From positions 62,001-126,000 of the forward strand of contig NAVB01000069.1 of NCBI GenBank assembly GCA_002179805.1: a stretch of DNA of 64,000 nt, given 5' to 3'. The position numbers and the translations under genes were made by a program. A model generated the notes under the pieces. It did no database searches. It was not told the origin of the DNA and saw only the letters and a list, made by a program, of their open reading frames with translations. The DNA comes from Acanthamoeba lenticulata. Taxonomy: Eukaryota > Discosea > Longamoebia > Acanthamoebidae. Positions within the stretch are counted from its first letter, which is position 1. Every line of letters begins with the position of its first letter. Shown one piece after another: positions 43,144 through 54,959 of this stretch.

Positions 43144-44448
43144 ATGTCGAGGCGCGGCAAGAATTCCGTCAAAAGCGCGATGCTGCGAGATGCCAGCCAC
43201 GCTGTGATGTCGTTTGCTAAGCCTGCTGAACCCAAGACGGTCGCGGTCAACAACCATAACCCGTTGTTCCACTACCTTCAGACCATGTTCCCCAACTACG
43301 ACAACACCGTTCTCCATTCGGTTTTGGAGCAAGAAGGTAATTCGATCGAGAGGGCCATTGAAGTCTTGCTCAGCTTCGCCGATGCCGAGTCGGCAACCGA
43401 CGCGAGACCAGGCGAGGAGGTCTCTGTGGATGACTGGATCGAAGACGACACGCCTTCGAACGTGTTTGCTGTGCCTGTGATGCCTCCTGTGACTTCGCAG
43501 AACAGCGGCCGTGACCATGTCGTCCTCTGCGAGTACCAGAAGAAGAGGAAGATCAAGGCTAACAGGCAGCAACGCGCCAAGAGGAGGCAACAGCGCGCTG
43601 CCCAGGAGCAAGCGCGCGTGGCTACCCCGCAGCCGAAGAAGAAGGTCAGGTGGGTGCCTCTTCAGGACTTCATCACCGAAACCAGGAACTCGTTCGACGT
43701 ACTTCGCGACTACGACGACGACGCAGCCCTGCTGGCCGATCTCCAATCCAAGCTTGAGTCGCCAACCGACACGCAGGAGACCGATTCTAACGAGGATACC
43801 CTTCTGAGCCCCGACGAGATCAGGGAGAGCTGGGAGGAGCTTGAGGCCACCCTTGCTCACGACGACGACGACGAGGAGAAGGACAAGAAGCAGCTCGAGG
43901 CGGACAGCGGTGACGACTTTGTCTCTACCGATGAGGAGTGGCTGCCCTTCACGCCGGCACCGCCCTCTGTTGCTCCTTCTTCCGAGGACGAGGCTTTCGT
44001 CGTTATTGAGGAGAAGCTGCCGGTAGCTGAACCCGAGGTCTGCGATACGGTTGCCACTGAGGTGGTTGAGCAGCAGGAGAAGAAGAAGGTGCCTGAGCAA
44101 GTGGTTGTTGTCAAGCTCTACTACTCGGCGAGCGACATCCACAGGCTGCGCTTCCCGAGGAGCGCCTTCACCTTTGCTAAGCTGCACGGCTATGCCGCCA
44201 CCTACCTCGACAGCAAGTGCCAGCTGCTGGCCAAGGAGGCGCTGCCGCGCGCCTTTGCGCTCACCTACGTTGACGACGAGGGCGACGTCATCCACCTGTG
44301 CTCCGAAGAGGAACTGGCCGAGGCCCTTCGGCTTCACGACGAGGTCTTCTGGGCCGAGGGCAACCAACCCATCATGCGCCTCCACATCAAGCCGCTCGTC
44401 GATGGCGCACTGCATGCTGGCCACGTCACCGCTGGCCGCGCCTGCTGA
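43144..44448 (+). CDS. CUE-PB1 protein, putative ubiquitin-binding adaptor (intronless)
   Basis: A single uninterrupted frame of 434 codons, unlike the intron-rich neighbours. Residues about 38-80 form a CUE domain: NPLFHYLQTMFPNYDNTVL followed by HSVLEQEGNSIERAIEVLL, with the MFP and terminal LL motifs needed for ubiquitin. The middle is basic (KKRKIKANRQQRAKRRQQR, about 140-160), then acidic with DDDDEEKDKK. The C-terminus is a PB1 domain: VVVVKLYYSASDIHRLRF, then the OPCA acidic motif LTYVDDEGDVIHLCSEEEL, so it is an acidic type-I PB1. An ubiquitin-binding domain plus PB1 parallels the logic of p62/NBR1 receptors, though the order is reversed. No LIR motif was confidently identified. A retrocopy origin would explain the lack of introns. 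Confidence 0.82.
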   Translation: MSRRGKNSVKSAMLRDASHAVMSFAKPAEPKTVAVNNHNPLFHYLQTMFPNYDNTVLHSVLEQEGNSIERAIEVLLSFADAESATDARPGEEVSVDDWIEDDTPSNVFAVPVMPPVTSQNSGRDHVVLCEYQKKRKIKANRQQRAKRRQQRAAQEQARVATPQPKKKVRWVPLQDFITETRNSFDVLRDYDDDAALLADLQSKLESPTDTQETDSNEDTLLSPDEIRESWEELEATLAHDDDDEEKDKKQLEADSGDDFVSTDEEWLPFTPAPPSVAPSSEDEAFVVIEEKLPVAEPEVCDTVATEVVEQQEKKKVPEQVVVVKLYYSASDIHRLRFPRSAFTFAKLHGYAATYLDSKCQLLAKEALPRAFALTYVDDEGDVIHLCSEEELAEALRLHDEVFWAEGNQPIMRLHIKPLVDGALHAGHVTAGRAC

Positions 44449-44771
44449 AGCACCGCTTGTGTGTGTGTTTTGGGGCACCTTGTGCGCCACGTCGTGACCC
44501 CTTGCCCCGGCAGTGGGGCGAGGTGCGGGCTGACCGCGCGCGAGCCCTAAAAGTCTGTGAATAAACTCTGTGCATAGTCTGTGTTTACAACAAAGCCTGT
44601 GGCCAACGCTTCGTCCGTTGGTACTAAGTTACCGCTTGCACAAGAAGATGGTGAGCTGACTGAACGATCATTGCATTTCTTGGAAGAAAATTGCGCCTTC
44701 CAAGAAACAGGCAAACGGGCAAGGTGGCGAATTTGGGCCCAGACGCATAATCTGCAATTGGTTGGTTCCCG
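44449..44771. other. Intergenic region between CUE-PB1 and the OB-fold gene
   Basis: 323 bp. An AATAAA-like signal at about 44559 fits the 3' end of the CUE-PB1 gene. The open frame from 44581 has no ATG support and no conserved motif. Confidence 0.4.
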
Positions 44772-47700
44772 ATGTACAAGGGCGGTGGGGGTTGGATACA
44801 GCGACGAAAGAAGGAAGATAGTGAGCCTGTTCTTGAAGAGGAAGAAGACGGGATTGAGGAGCACGAGAAACTAGAAGATGAACCTATTACACAATCTGGT
44901 GCCATTTCATCATCGCGACCCGGGTTGTCCTTCTGCTTCTCGCAGCACAGCGGCAGGCTTGTAGAAAGCGTGCCTGACTCCCAAGAGTGCCAGCCGCTTG
45001 CCGCATCGCAGGACGTCGTCCGTGCTTCTTCTTCTTCTACTTCTCTCTTTTCACACGACGCTCTCCACGAAGGTGCCCGCATCCGTCTCCTGTTGGTCTT
45101 CACCCCATGTGTTTATTTTGTGCAAACCTTGCAGAGTCTGCCGATGAGCTGTTTGCCAGGGCAATGAGCGCCATGCACGCCCCCGAGCCGCGCCTCCTCA
45201 CCCCAGTGCCCGCCAAGAAGGGGCGCAAGCGAAAGTCGCCGGAGAGGGATGAGGGCTCGGCAGTGGCTTCGCCCCACGCTGCCGCCGACAGCCGCGGCCA
45301 GCTTGTGACGGCCCCTTATCAGGCTCGCTCGACGCCGTCTACGCCGGTTGAGTACAAATGGAAGTCGTCTCTCGTTCGCTTGCCCAGCTCGCGCGACGAG
45401 AAGGTGCCCCTACCCAGCCAATCGCACAGCTGAAGTGGTTCGGTCTGCTCACGTGGACTGGGTTTGTGGTTGTGTGCAGTGGAGCCAAACGGACGACGTG
45501 GCCGAGGACGTGGAGGAAGTGGACGTCAGCAATGAAGACGAAGATGAAGAGTTCGTTCCCGGCACGCAGGAGCGAGAGGCGCAACCATTGCCGGCCGCCG
45601 CTACTGTGCGAACGCCGAACCGGCCTGGCCCGGTTGTACAGAACAACGCCGACGACGAGATTGAAGACATCAGTGCGTCACCTGCCATGTCTCCACACAA
45701 TAACGAACCTAAACACCATTTTATAAATACTGACGACGGGAGGGGTGCGTGCCTGTGTCTACAGGCGACGATGATGAAGACACCAGCTTTGGTCTGTCGA
45801 AGGCGAGCCAATTCAAGCAGCCCGAGACACCGCACTGGGGGGTACGAGCTCCTCCAGCTGTAGCGCATTGCTTGGAGTCATGTGACCCTAACACTCGAAT
45901 GTACTTTCGCGATGCTCGACAGCATGCGCGGCAGACGTCGCCACAAAGCAAAGGCAAGGATAAAACTGGGGAAGATGACGAAGAGAGCGGGCCCGAAGAC
46001 ATCCATGTGTCTGAGGACGATCTCCGGCAAGAGGAAGACCAGATTCGCCCCGAGGAGGAAGAGGGCGACGAGCAGCCACTTGATGGCTCGTTCGCGCCCC
46101 CGTCCCTTCCGACGCCCATGTTCCTCACCCCGCCCGTCATGGTCTCTGCCCTCGCCTTCTCACTGGTTACCTTGGTTGACTGGCCGAGACTGACCGAGTT
46201 CGGGAACTCGTCCAGGTCAACATCAAGCGCGAAGAGGACATTGACCAGGACGATGCCGAAGACATGCAGTTGGACCAGCACCCCATGGGCTACCCCTTCT
46301 ACGACCCCGCCGAGCGACAGGACCACATCGAATCAGTGGACGGCGGCGGTGAGGATGAAGAGGCGGCTGTGCCCGACATGCTGCTTGAGGACGATATTGA
46401 AGCCGAGGCATCCGAAGAGGGCGGCTGGCCTTCGCGCAAGGTTCGTCTCTTTCTGCCTTTGTTTTTGCCTGCCTGGCCTTGGCCTTATTTGTGTGTGTGC
46501 AGGTCATTCCTACCATCAAGCAGGAGGACGCGGACGAGTTTTCCGAGAGTCAAGTGGCTCCCGCTTCTACGGTGGACGAAAGTCCGCTTCACGTGCAGAA
46601 GCGGTTTTTGGTGCGCTCGCACGGGAGTGTGAACATCTCAAGCGATGCACTGATGTGAGTCTTCTGTGGCTTGTGTGTGTCGGGCAGCTGGGCCGACGAG
46701 CGCCCGCCGTACCAGAAACCTCGCCTGGGGGCCGGGGTCGATTCCTGCAGATGATCAAAACGCCAGAGAAGGACACGCAGTCGTTGGGAGGAGTGGTGCT
46801 GCCGGGCGTGTCCACTCGCCGGCTCGTGCCTTCGGGCTTTGCCATGCGACTGTCGCGCATCGTCGAGCGGTTCGTGGGACGCATGTCGGCCGCCATGCCC
46901 ACGCTCCCCACCTTGATCCCTGTGGAGGCACGCACGACCGCACGGCACTCCTTCTCCCTTCTGAGGCTGACCTCGCGTTCTTTGCTACTCTCAGGCACAG
47001 TCCGTCGTGCCTGCGGGCTTGAGCGTGCACATTCTGTCGCTGACGATGCAAGCGGGCCTCTTCACCGCGACCGCCGTCGTTTTGCCGCCCGCTAACCTCA
47101 CCCTTGACGAGGTCAGTCCCGCTCTCATGCCCAAGCCTCCTCTCCTCTTCTTCCAAGACTCAACTGAACAACTGTCCGTTGTGTGCGGAACCGCGCAGGC
47201 GGTGCACGATGGCTGGAAGCCGGAGCAAATCGACGTAGTCTTTTCTCTGATGTTAGGCAAGGCGCTGAACCTCGACCCCGAGCAGGCGCAGACTCTGCAC
47301 ATCCTCGCGCCCTGGTGCGTGAGCCCTCCTCCTGCCCTCCAATATCGTGGTGCACCACCTGATCACCCGCTGTGCGTGGGTTAATCGGTTAGGCACGAGG
47401 TCGTTGTGGCCGGCCGGCGCGTGATCCTGACGGGCAACTGCGTCAAGGACCACGCCCCGGACAACCTAGAGGACATCTTGTGTCTTCTTGCGTCTGCGCC
47501 CTCTCCGTCCCTTCTTCCGCCAGCTTCTCCCTCATCTGCACCGCTCAGCCAGCTGCAGCGTTCGGCCTCGCAGGGCTCCCAGACTGCCGCCCTAGGTCTT
47601 TCCCTCTCCTCCTCCTCTCCAGGGCGGCGCCCTTGTGGTCTGCGGCTTCTCATGGCTTATATGGGTGCGCAGGCGAGGGCTCGGCGGACGAGCTGGGCGT

Positions 47701-49957
47701 GGCTTCACAGACCAGCTCCCATCACGACCAGGACGGCGAAGACGAGGAGGCGGGGAAACGCAGCAAATCGACGATCGGGCTAACCTCGTTCGTGCCCGTC
47801 GGAACGGAGATGCCGGCCTTCCTGGGCCTCGTTCAGCGGGCCTACGTGCTTGCTTTCCCGCCAAAGAGCCTCGACGGCCGTGATGTGCCGCCTCCCGGTC
47901 CCAACAATCTCGCACCGCGGGAGCCCTATGCAGCGACGCTTCTCGTACACGACACGGAGCAGAACCTGTGTCTGCTGCGGATTCCGGCTTCCTGCGTCGC
48001 GCAGTGGTACACTAGTGCTCCCTTCCCCCGTTACCACCGCTTTGCTCACGCCACAGAGCAGGCAGGACGTCCTCCTCCAGGGCGAGGGCAAGGCCTACAG
48101 TTTCCGCAAGCTCGTGGTGGCGGCCTGCAAAGTCGCCCCGCATGTGCTCAAGTAAGTTGTGCCGAGCGTCGCCGCAACTGCCTCGCTCAAGGCTGATCAC
48201 TGGGTGGGCCGTGCCTGCTGCAGGGAGCAAGGCGTGACGAGCCTCTTGGCCAGCATAGGCGCCGACCAGCAAGGCACGTGCGTGACCGTGCTCGTGGCCA
48301 ACGGCGCATCGCAGGCGATCGAGGAGGAGAAGGGCGACCCAGCCAATAGCGCCGGCGAAGACGGAGAGGAGCAAGCTGCGGCGGCCGAGGCCAAGGCGCA
48401 GCTCCTGGCCCACTACAAGCCGCCGCAGACGCACATTCTACGCAACCTGGCACCGCTGCTCTATCCGCGAGGCAGCCCCGCCTCGGTACCTGCTCATTCC
48501 TACTGTCGTACCACTTTTGCCTGATGCTGCAAGCAGTGGTTAACCTGCTTGAGGCTGTATCCTATGCAGGCTTTGCCAGCGCGGCGGGTCAGCATCGTGT
48601 GCCGTGTGGTTGGAGTCGTTACCGGCAGCACCAATAGGCAATTTTATTATTTTTGGACAGCTCAGCAGGATTCAACGCCACCAGCTCACCACGGATCAAC
48701 GACGATGACGACACTGTTTGTAACCGATCCTTCGCTACCTCCTCTGTCTTCACCACCAACGCACTCGTATCTGTGCGTTTCGCTAGCTTCATCGTAGGTG
48801 ATGCCTCCAAGGTCGTCTAATGTCTTCTTTGCGCCGGCGCCCAGAGTTCGAGTGGAGCTCCCTCGGTGGCTGCCCTGTGATGCGGTCTGGAGCCTCGGCC
48901 TGGGCGACTCGCTTCTGTATATTTCCAACCTTCTGCTGCGGGTCGAGGTACGAAAACCGCCCGCCACATGATGGCGGCTTCTGGTCTTCCCTCCCCCTCT
49001 CTCTGACGCATGCGTCTTGTGCAGGGTCAGTCTGAGAACGGGCCAGCGCTGGTCGCCGACGAGTTCACGTGTATAAAAAAGGCCTGTCGTCCACAGGAGG
49101 GCCCCTCTGCTTGGTTGGGCGCGCGCAGCGACGAGGTACGCAGATCGACCGGGCGCCCTCTGCTCACATCAGTGATCTTAGCTCACTCGACATTTTACCT
49201 CAGCTTCCGACGCTGGCCAACCAAGCGTTCCCGGGCGAGGTCATCACGGCCTTGGAGGGACTCAACACGGCGGCGCCCGGCCTGCACTCGTTCTTTGCTC
49301 CACACCCGCATCCCCTGCCGCACCCGTCGCTCCACGCCGGTATGCAGCTTCACTGTGATGTTCATGTTGTTTTGGTTCCTCCCCGCGTCTCACACGGCGA
49401 TGAAAACGACGCAGGTGCCCTCGTTCGGGTCGCAGGTCTTGTGGAGGAGGTAATCACACCCAGCGAAGACGCCGGCCCGTTCTACAGCGGCTGTGCGCAG
49501 TGCCGCTCGCCAGCGGAGCGTCGGGAGAGCGCGATGGGGACCTGGTGGTTCTGCCCGGTCTGTCTGCGCATGCTCCCTTCGCCCGTCAGGCTGTGTCGTC
49601 TGTCTCTCCTCGTGGCGTCCTCGCCTCCTCTGCCGACGACCACGACAACGACGCTCCTCACCGACTCCCGGCTCCGACTTGAGGTCCGCTTGCCCTCTTC
49701 TCCCTCCCTTGTTCTTGAGCCCAACTCCTTTGCTGACAGACCAGTGGTAGGTGTACGGAGATGACGTGCGCGCGCTCGTGGGTGACGCCAAACTGCTGGA
49801 AGAAATAGACTGGCCGAGCACGCTGGCCGAGTTGGTGGCCAACAAAAGCCGGGTGGCGGCAGATTGCGTGCTCGTCAGCCAGGGCCCCGCAGCGTGCGCA
49901 GGTCCGCTCGCATTGCAGGTCGCTGCGGGCACTCGAGTGTTGACTCGTGTGGGTTGA
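44772..49957 (+). CDS. Large OB-fold/zinc-ribbon protein resembling the DNA-repair scaffold SPIDR
   Basis: ATG 44772 (MYKGGGGWIQRRKKED). The N-terminal half is acidic and disordered with basic KKGRKRKSPERD-type NLS patches and long Glu/Asp runs (to about 46400). The conserved-looking C-terminal half contains VVPAGLSVHILSLTMQAGL, WKPEQIDVVFSLMLGKALN and HEVVVAGRRVILTGNCVKD. It continues with VPVGTEMPAFLGLVQRAYV, HILRNLAPLLYP, RRVSIVCRVVGVV, ALVRVAGLVEEV, and a zinc-ribbon YSGCAQC...WWFCPVCL inserted in an OB-type fold. The end is VYGDDVRALVGDAKLLEEI and DWPSTLAELV, stop 49957. OB folds plus an RPA-like CxxC/CxxC ribbon and the terminal D-W segment recall SPIDR-type proteins that act with RAD51 and FIGNL1. 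This is a structural resemblance, not a proven orthology. Many short introns; two adjacent genes cannot be wholly excluded. Confidence 0.5.
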
Positions 49958-50109
49958 ACTGTAACTGCACGCCGTTAAGGAAAACGTTCAAAAATGGTAA
50001 TCTCAATCCAAGAGTTAGGTAGTTCGTGACGTCAGCAGAACTCCGCCGAGTCTCTGCAGTTCTGGCCAGTTCAAAGATCAAGAGCAAAAGATTATTGTTG
50101 AGGGCGACG

Positions 50110-52614
50110 ATGGAGGCCTCAAAGTCTTCTTTCTGGAGACGAAAGGCTGGTGCCGCCTCCTCCGCCACTTCTTCTCTCCCCACCACGATTCAGCACCCAG
50201 CGCCGTCTGGACATCCTTCCCCTCCTCGATGGGGCTGGAGCGTCCTCCTAGTTGTGTGGATTTTTTTCCTCGGTTATCTGGCAGGTTATGTTCATCACGG
50301 GCAACGAGTAGCTAGCCTCCGACAATCCCCTCCCTCTCCTTCTTCCTCCTCTTTAGATTTGGTCCGTTCATCTCGGCCTTCATCTGCTCCTTTTACCTCT
50401 CCACCACCAGCTTCCTCTCAAGCGGGCATGCTGCCCCTGCCAATGGCCTACTCTTCAGTAGAAATGGCAGGCTACGGCCCACAGTTCCTTGAACGCCTCG
50501 AAAAGACTCGGAACAGGGTCATGTCTGGCCTACCTGCCGCGCAGGAAGACCACAAAAAGGTTCTGCCTCCCTGAGCCGTTCCCTTTCGTGGCATTCGGCT
50601 GCTGAAGCTTACGTGAACTTGCCTATGTTATGCAGGCATATGATCGGATGTCGTGGGAAGAGACTGCCCGGTTCTTCATTGACCACAAGCCACCCCTAGT
50701 CGGCTACGTGCGTCTCCTTACCACTCTGATGTGACTTCTTTGAATGCTTATCCGGGTGCCGTGCGTCAGGATGGTGTGTCGTTCGTCAGCCTCAGCAAAC
50801 TGTGGGCAGGTACTAACCCTCTCTAGAACTACAACCTGTTGTATGCCGGCTGACAGCTCGCGTTTTCAGTGACTACTGACCCCCACGTGTACACCCTGAG
50901 CTGCAACCTCTTCGACTACTTCTGCATGAACTACTTGAGGCTGGTGCCGGCGAAACCAGGTCAGGTGGAAAGCATAGTTGGGTTGCGCGGAGCGGAGATG
51001 ACAGAGAGCGCAATCAAAACAGCATACAGCCTCCAGCAGATGCCACCCGTCTTCTATCCCAGCCTAAGTGAGATCGGTAGCCGCATATCGGGCAACAACT
51101 ACGCCCGCATTGTTGGAGCGCTGATGGCTGCCAGCAACTGGTCTGCACTACATGAGGCGCGTCGAGGCTTCAATCTCAAGCCTGCCGAGGTCGGGATCAT
51201 CTACAATGGCTTTGTTACCCGACAGGGGTCGATCATATCACCTGGCATTCTTATTGAAGCATGGCCGGATGTGATCAACTCGAAATGGAGTGAGTTTTGG
51301 GAGGACGTGACTTCCACCCACGAGGTACGGAGCTTTCACTGTTTTTGATGAGTGCTTACCTCAACGAGTTCTGTCAAATGCCAGAATGGGACGATGAAGC
51401 ACGAGTGGGTTGATGTCCAACAGATCCTGGTCCTCACCCACGTTCACCAAAACATGTTTTGGCACTGGATGGTGAGTGAGGCATACCGCTTGCTACCGCT
51501 CTATCACTACCTGCTGGCATATCCGGACATCAAGATCCACGTTGATGGTGGCGAGCCAATGATCCAGAAGTACTCAAGCATGTTGGGCTTGGAGAGGTAC
51601 CTCTTGTTTCTCTTGTTATGTCCTTTCTGGAGTTAACCAAACGTTTGTCCACTGTCGCAGCAAGCGGTTTGTCACTTGGGTCAACGTGCGCGCTGATATC
51701 ATCTACTACATCCAGCCAATCGACCGATCCGATGTGCCTTCGCTTGCGTTGGGAGGGATCATCAGGCACAACTTGTTGGACTTAGCTGGAGTGCCTCCAG
51801 AGGCGAGGCGCAGCCAGCTCACTCCCCTCGATCTAGTTGTCAACAACCTGCCAGACCCGACGGAAGCCGCGAGTGTCAAGCCTTACGACGCCAATGGCCC
51901 TCTGCCTGAGGTTGAGGACGAGAAGGCCTGGGAGCTCAGGTCAACGCTTCCTGAAGTCGTGATTAGGGTGCTCTTCATCATACGAGACAACCCGAACATT
52001 GGGCGCATCATCAACAACTACGAGGAGCTCAAGGAGGGCTTCTGGAACCTCGCGTTGCGTTACCCGATCAAGGCCATGGCACGGGGACACCACATGCGAA
52101 TCCTGTTGATGGAGCATTTGCCAAAGACTCCGATGATCCAGGCCTGGCGGTCATTCAGTGTTGCCGACATCATTGTGGGCCCGCACGGCGCCGGTACGCT
52201 GAAGATCTGGCTTGTGGTCGTGCCCTTGCTGACCTGGTTGTGCACGCAGGTTTTGCCAACCTGTACGCTGTTCGTCCGGGTGCCCAGGTTATAGAGGTAC
52301 GTAGCCTCCGTGCTCCCTGTTCAGGGTTCACCAGGCTTACCACCGACCTCTGGCTCTGAAATGCAGTTGGTGGCGGCGCGGCACCTCAACATCTTCGTTA
52401 CGTCGCGCTTGGGCCTGGGCTACCACGCCGTGACCACCAACATGACCGCCGACGGTACAGTACCTCCAATTTCTCGCTCAATACAGCCATGACTCTTGTT
52501 AACGTTATTGAGTGGCTAGGCACAAGTTCGACGGCCAAGTCGCAGAACTACATCGCAGACGTGCCCTTCATCTTGGGCATCGTAGAGTCGCTTCTCGACA
52601 AGCGGTTCTCGTGA
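50110..52614 (+). CDS. GT61 (DUF563)-type glycosyltransferase, type II membrane protein
   Basis: ATG 50110 gives a short basic cytosolic tail, then the signal-anchor WGWSVLLVVWIFFLGYLAG, then a Pro/Ser-rich stem: Golgi topology. The luminal part has DGVSFVSLSKLW, NLFDYFCMNYLRLVP, LRGAEMTESAIKTAYSL, ILVLTHVHQNMFWHWMVSE, AYRLLPLYHYLLAYPDIKI, RADIIYYIQPIDRS, MIQAWRSFSVADIIVGPHG and AGFANLYAVRPGAQVIEL. The WHW...E.YRLLPL and VGPHGAGFAN motifs are those of GT61 transferases (plant xylosyl-/arabinosyltransferases, animal EOGT/POMGNT2). The last exon in the frame NYIADVPFILGIVESLLDK ends at a stop at 52614. Donor sugar and acceptor are unknown; a role in cyst-wall or surface glycans is inferred. Confidence 0.85.
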
Positions 52615-52762
52615 TCTGAGCACAAAAATAAAATAAAATAAAAATCAAGAAAAAGGAGTAATACCGCAGAAAAAACAAAGATGTGTTCACCGATCGTTGG
52701 ACACAGCAAGCTCGGCAGCTTGGCTACACATCGTCCGCGAGGTGACAGAAAGAGAGCGCACG

Positions 52763-54885
52763 ATGAAGAAGGATGATAGAGGGGGCAAGCGCACTCGAAA
52801 CCAGTGGCCTGTGAACGCAGAACCGACTCAGGCAACTGAAGGCAGTGAACAACCCGTGGCAGAAAAGAAGGGTAAGGGAAAGCAGAAGAAGAAGGGACGC
52901 AACATGCTCAAATTCGAGGCCAAACAGAATCGCGCAGCTCAACTGCACTCGACTTCTGCCCCCAGCGGCAGCACCGTGGATGTAGATGGGCATGCCCACC
53001 TTCTGATTGACGGAGCCTACAAGGAAGGCGGTGGCCAAGTGCTGCGCAACACCTTCTCTTTGAGTGCCCTTCTCGGCCGGCCCATCAAGGCATTTAATAT
53101 TCGGGCCAACCGCAACCGTCCAGGCCTTATGGCTCAGCATCTTACTGGCATTCGTCTCGTTGCTGAGATGTTCGATGGCTGGCTCGACGGCGCCGAGGTA
53201 CTGTGACTCTGGCTCCTCAGCACCATCACAGTCAAGGGGTAGCTCACGTTGTGTGCGCCCCGCCGTGTGTGCCTGTATGCACAATAGCTGTGGTCGAGGG
53301 AGGTGTCTTTCAGGCCAGGTCGCTTTGTGTCCGGGCGGAAGGAGTTTGTTGGCGACACCGGCACTGCCGGGTACGCGGCCCCTCGAGCCATCTCTCTGCT
53401 CTTGCTTGAAGACCTATCGACCTGATGGTACGGTGCTGTTGGTCCCGCTGTCGCAGGAGCGCGACGCTGCTCATCCAGATCTCGCTTCCCTGCCTCGTCT
53501 TTGCGCCTCACGAGACCCGTGCGTTGCCGCTTCTTTTCGTCGTCCTTTCTTTTTACGCTTGGCTTGGGCTGGGCTTGCTTATGCTTCATGATCGGTGCCG
53601 TCTTTGTGTCAGTGGTCACCTTTGGTGGCGGCACCAACGCGCTGGCGGCACCGCAGGTGGACTACTGCGTGATGGTCTTCAAACCCATCATCGAGCGCAT
53701 GGGCGTTGACTTTAGCGTTGACATCGAGCGGCGGTATGCGCGTGTTGCAGCTCCACCATCGTCATCACCAGCAGGATCGCGCCTGACTGAGTGAGCCTGT
53801 CTGGGGGGGGGGCAGGGGCTACTTCCCGCGCGGGGGCGGTGTGGTCCATGTGCGGACAAAACCCGTGGAGGGCACCTTGCGCCCGATCACCCTCTGCGAC
53901 CGGGGCAAGGTCAAGCTCGTGCGCATCCGCAGCTTTGGTGCGCCCGCCCTCTCTGCGGCGTCTCTCCGCCTCGAGCCCCAAGCATCTAATGAAGTATGAC
54001 GACTATACCACCCAGTCGCTGGGTCCATTCCCAAGCACGTGGCCGAGCGGATGGCCGCTGCGGCGCGCAAGCTGATCACTGAATACCTCCGCAAGGCCGA
54101 TGGTGTGTGCTCCTCCCCGCCATCACCACCACAACGCTCGTTGCGCGCCCGGACCTCACGGCAACCGCCTTTTTTGGGGGTTGGAATGCCTTGGCAGAGG
54201 ACAAACGAGTGAGCGTGGAGGAGGAGATCGTGGTAGAGCCCGAGAACAGTGCCGTGGGCAACGGGACGGGCCTCATCATCACCGCCACGACCACCACGGG
54301 CTGCATCTTGGGCGGCTCCGCGCTCGGCGAGAAGGTGTGTGGTGGCCTCCTCCCAACTCTGTGTCCTCACCACTGTGTTGTCACGGGCTAACGTCGCGCG
54401 ATGCTCCCATCTTGTCTTGTGGTCGTCCACAGGGCAAGCCGGCTGAGAAGGTCGGCGAGGAGGCGGCTCAGAGCCTCTTGAAGGACCTGCAGCACGGGGG
54501 CTGCACGGACGAATACCTCCAGGACCAGTTGATCATCTTCATGGCTCTGGCCAAGGGGACGTCCAAGATCAAGACGGGCCCGCTCTCGCTCCACACGGAA
54601 ACGTCCATCTTCTTCACGCAGCTCCTGACCGGGGTACGCCAGGGCCTGGAGAGCCAATCAACCAATCAACCAGCAACCAACCCCCTCCCTCCGCTCGTGC
54701 AGGCGAGCTTCAAGGTGACCAAGGCTGAGGAGCTTGACGCCTTCTACATCCAGTGTGAAGGCATCGGCTTTGCCAATCCGTACTTCCAGCACGGGGGGAA
54801 CCCAGTGGCTGCCCCGCCTCCAGCAAGCGCAACGCCGGCCGTGGCGCCAACCTCAGCAGGAGAAGAGGAAGCGCCGTCCGAGTGA
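52763..54885 (+). CDS. RTCA: RNA 3'-terminal phosphate cyclase
   Basis: ATG 52763 ([16 protein letters not shown]) with a lysine-rich N-terminal extension, [12 protein letters not shown]. The core begins [56 protein letters not shown]. After introns come [121 protein letters not shown] and [14 protein letters not shown] with the candidate nucleophile His. This is a complete RTC1-class enzyme; it converts RNA 3'-phosphate to 2',3'-cyclic phosphate via an adenylylated histidine (family knowledge). The tail after IGFANPYFQ is Pro/Ala-rich. One acceptor lies behind a 9-G run near 53804. Confidence 0.93.
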
Positions 54886-54959
54886 TGCAGTGCGGCTTTG
54901 GTTTTGGGGCAATGAAAACGGTTCTGGGCTCCGCGCGTATGTACATGATGAGCGGCTGG

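Noticed and set aside
44581..44874. Plus-strand frame between CUE-PB1 and the OB-fold gene
   Set aside because: No ATG start; it begins in a 3'-UTR-like region after an AATAAA-like signal and has no recognisable motif.
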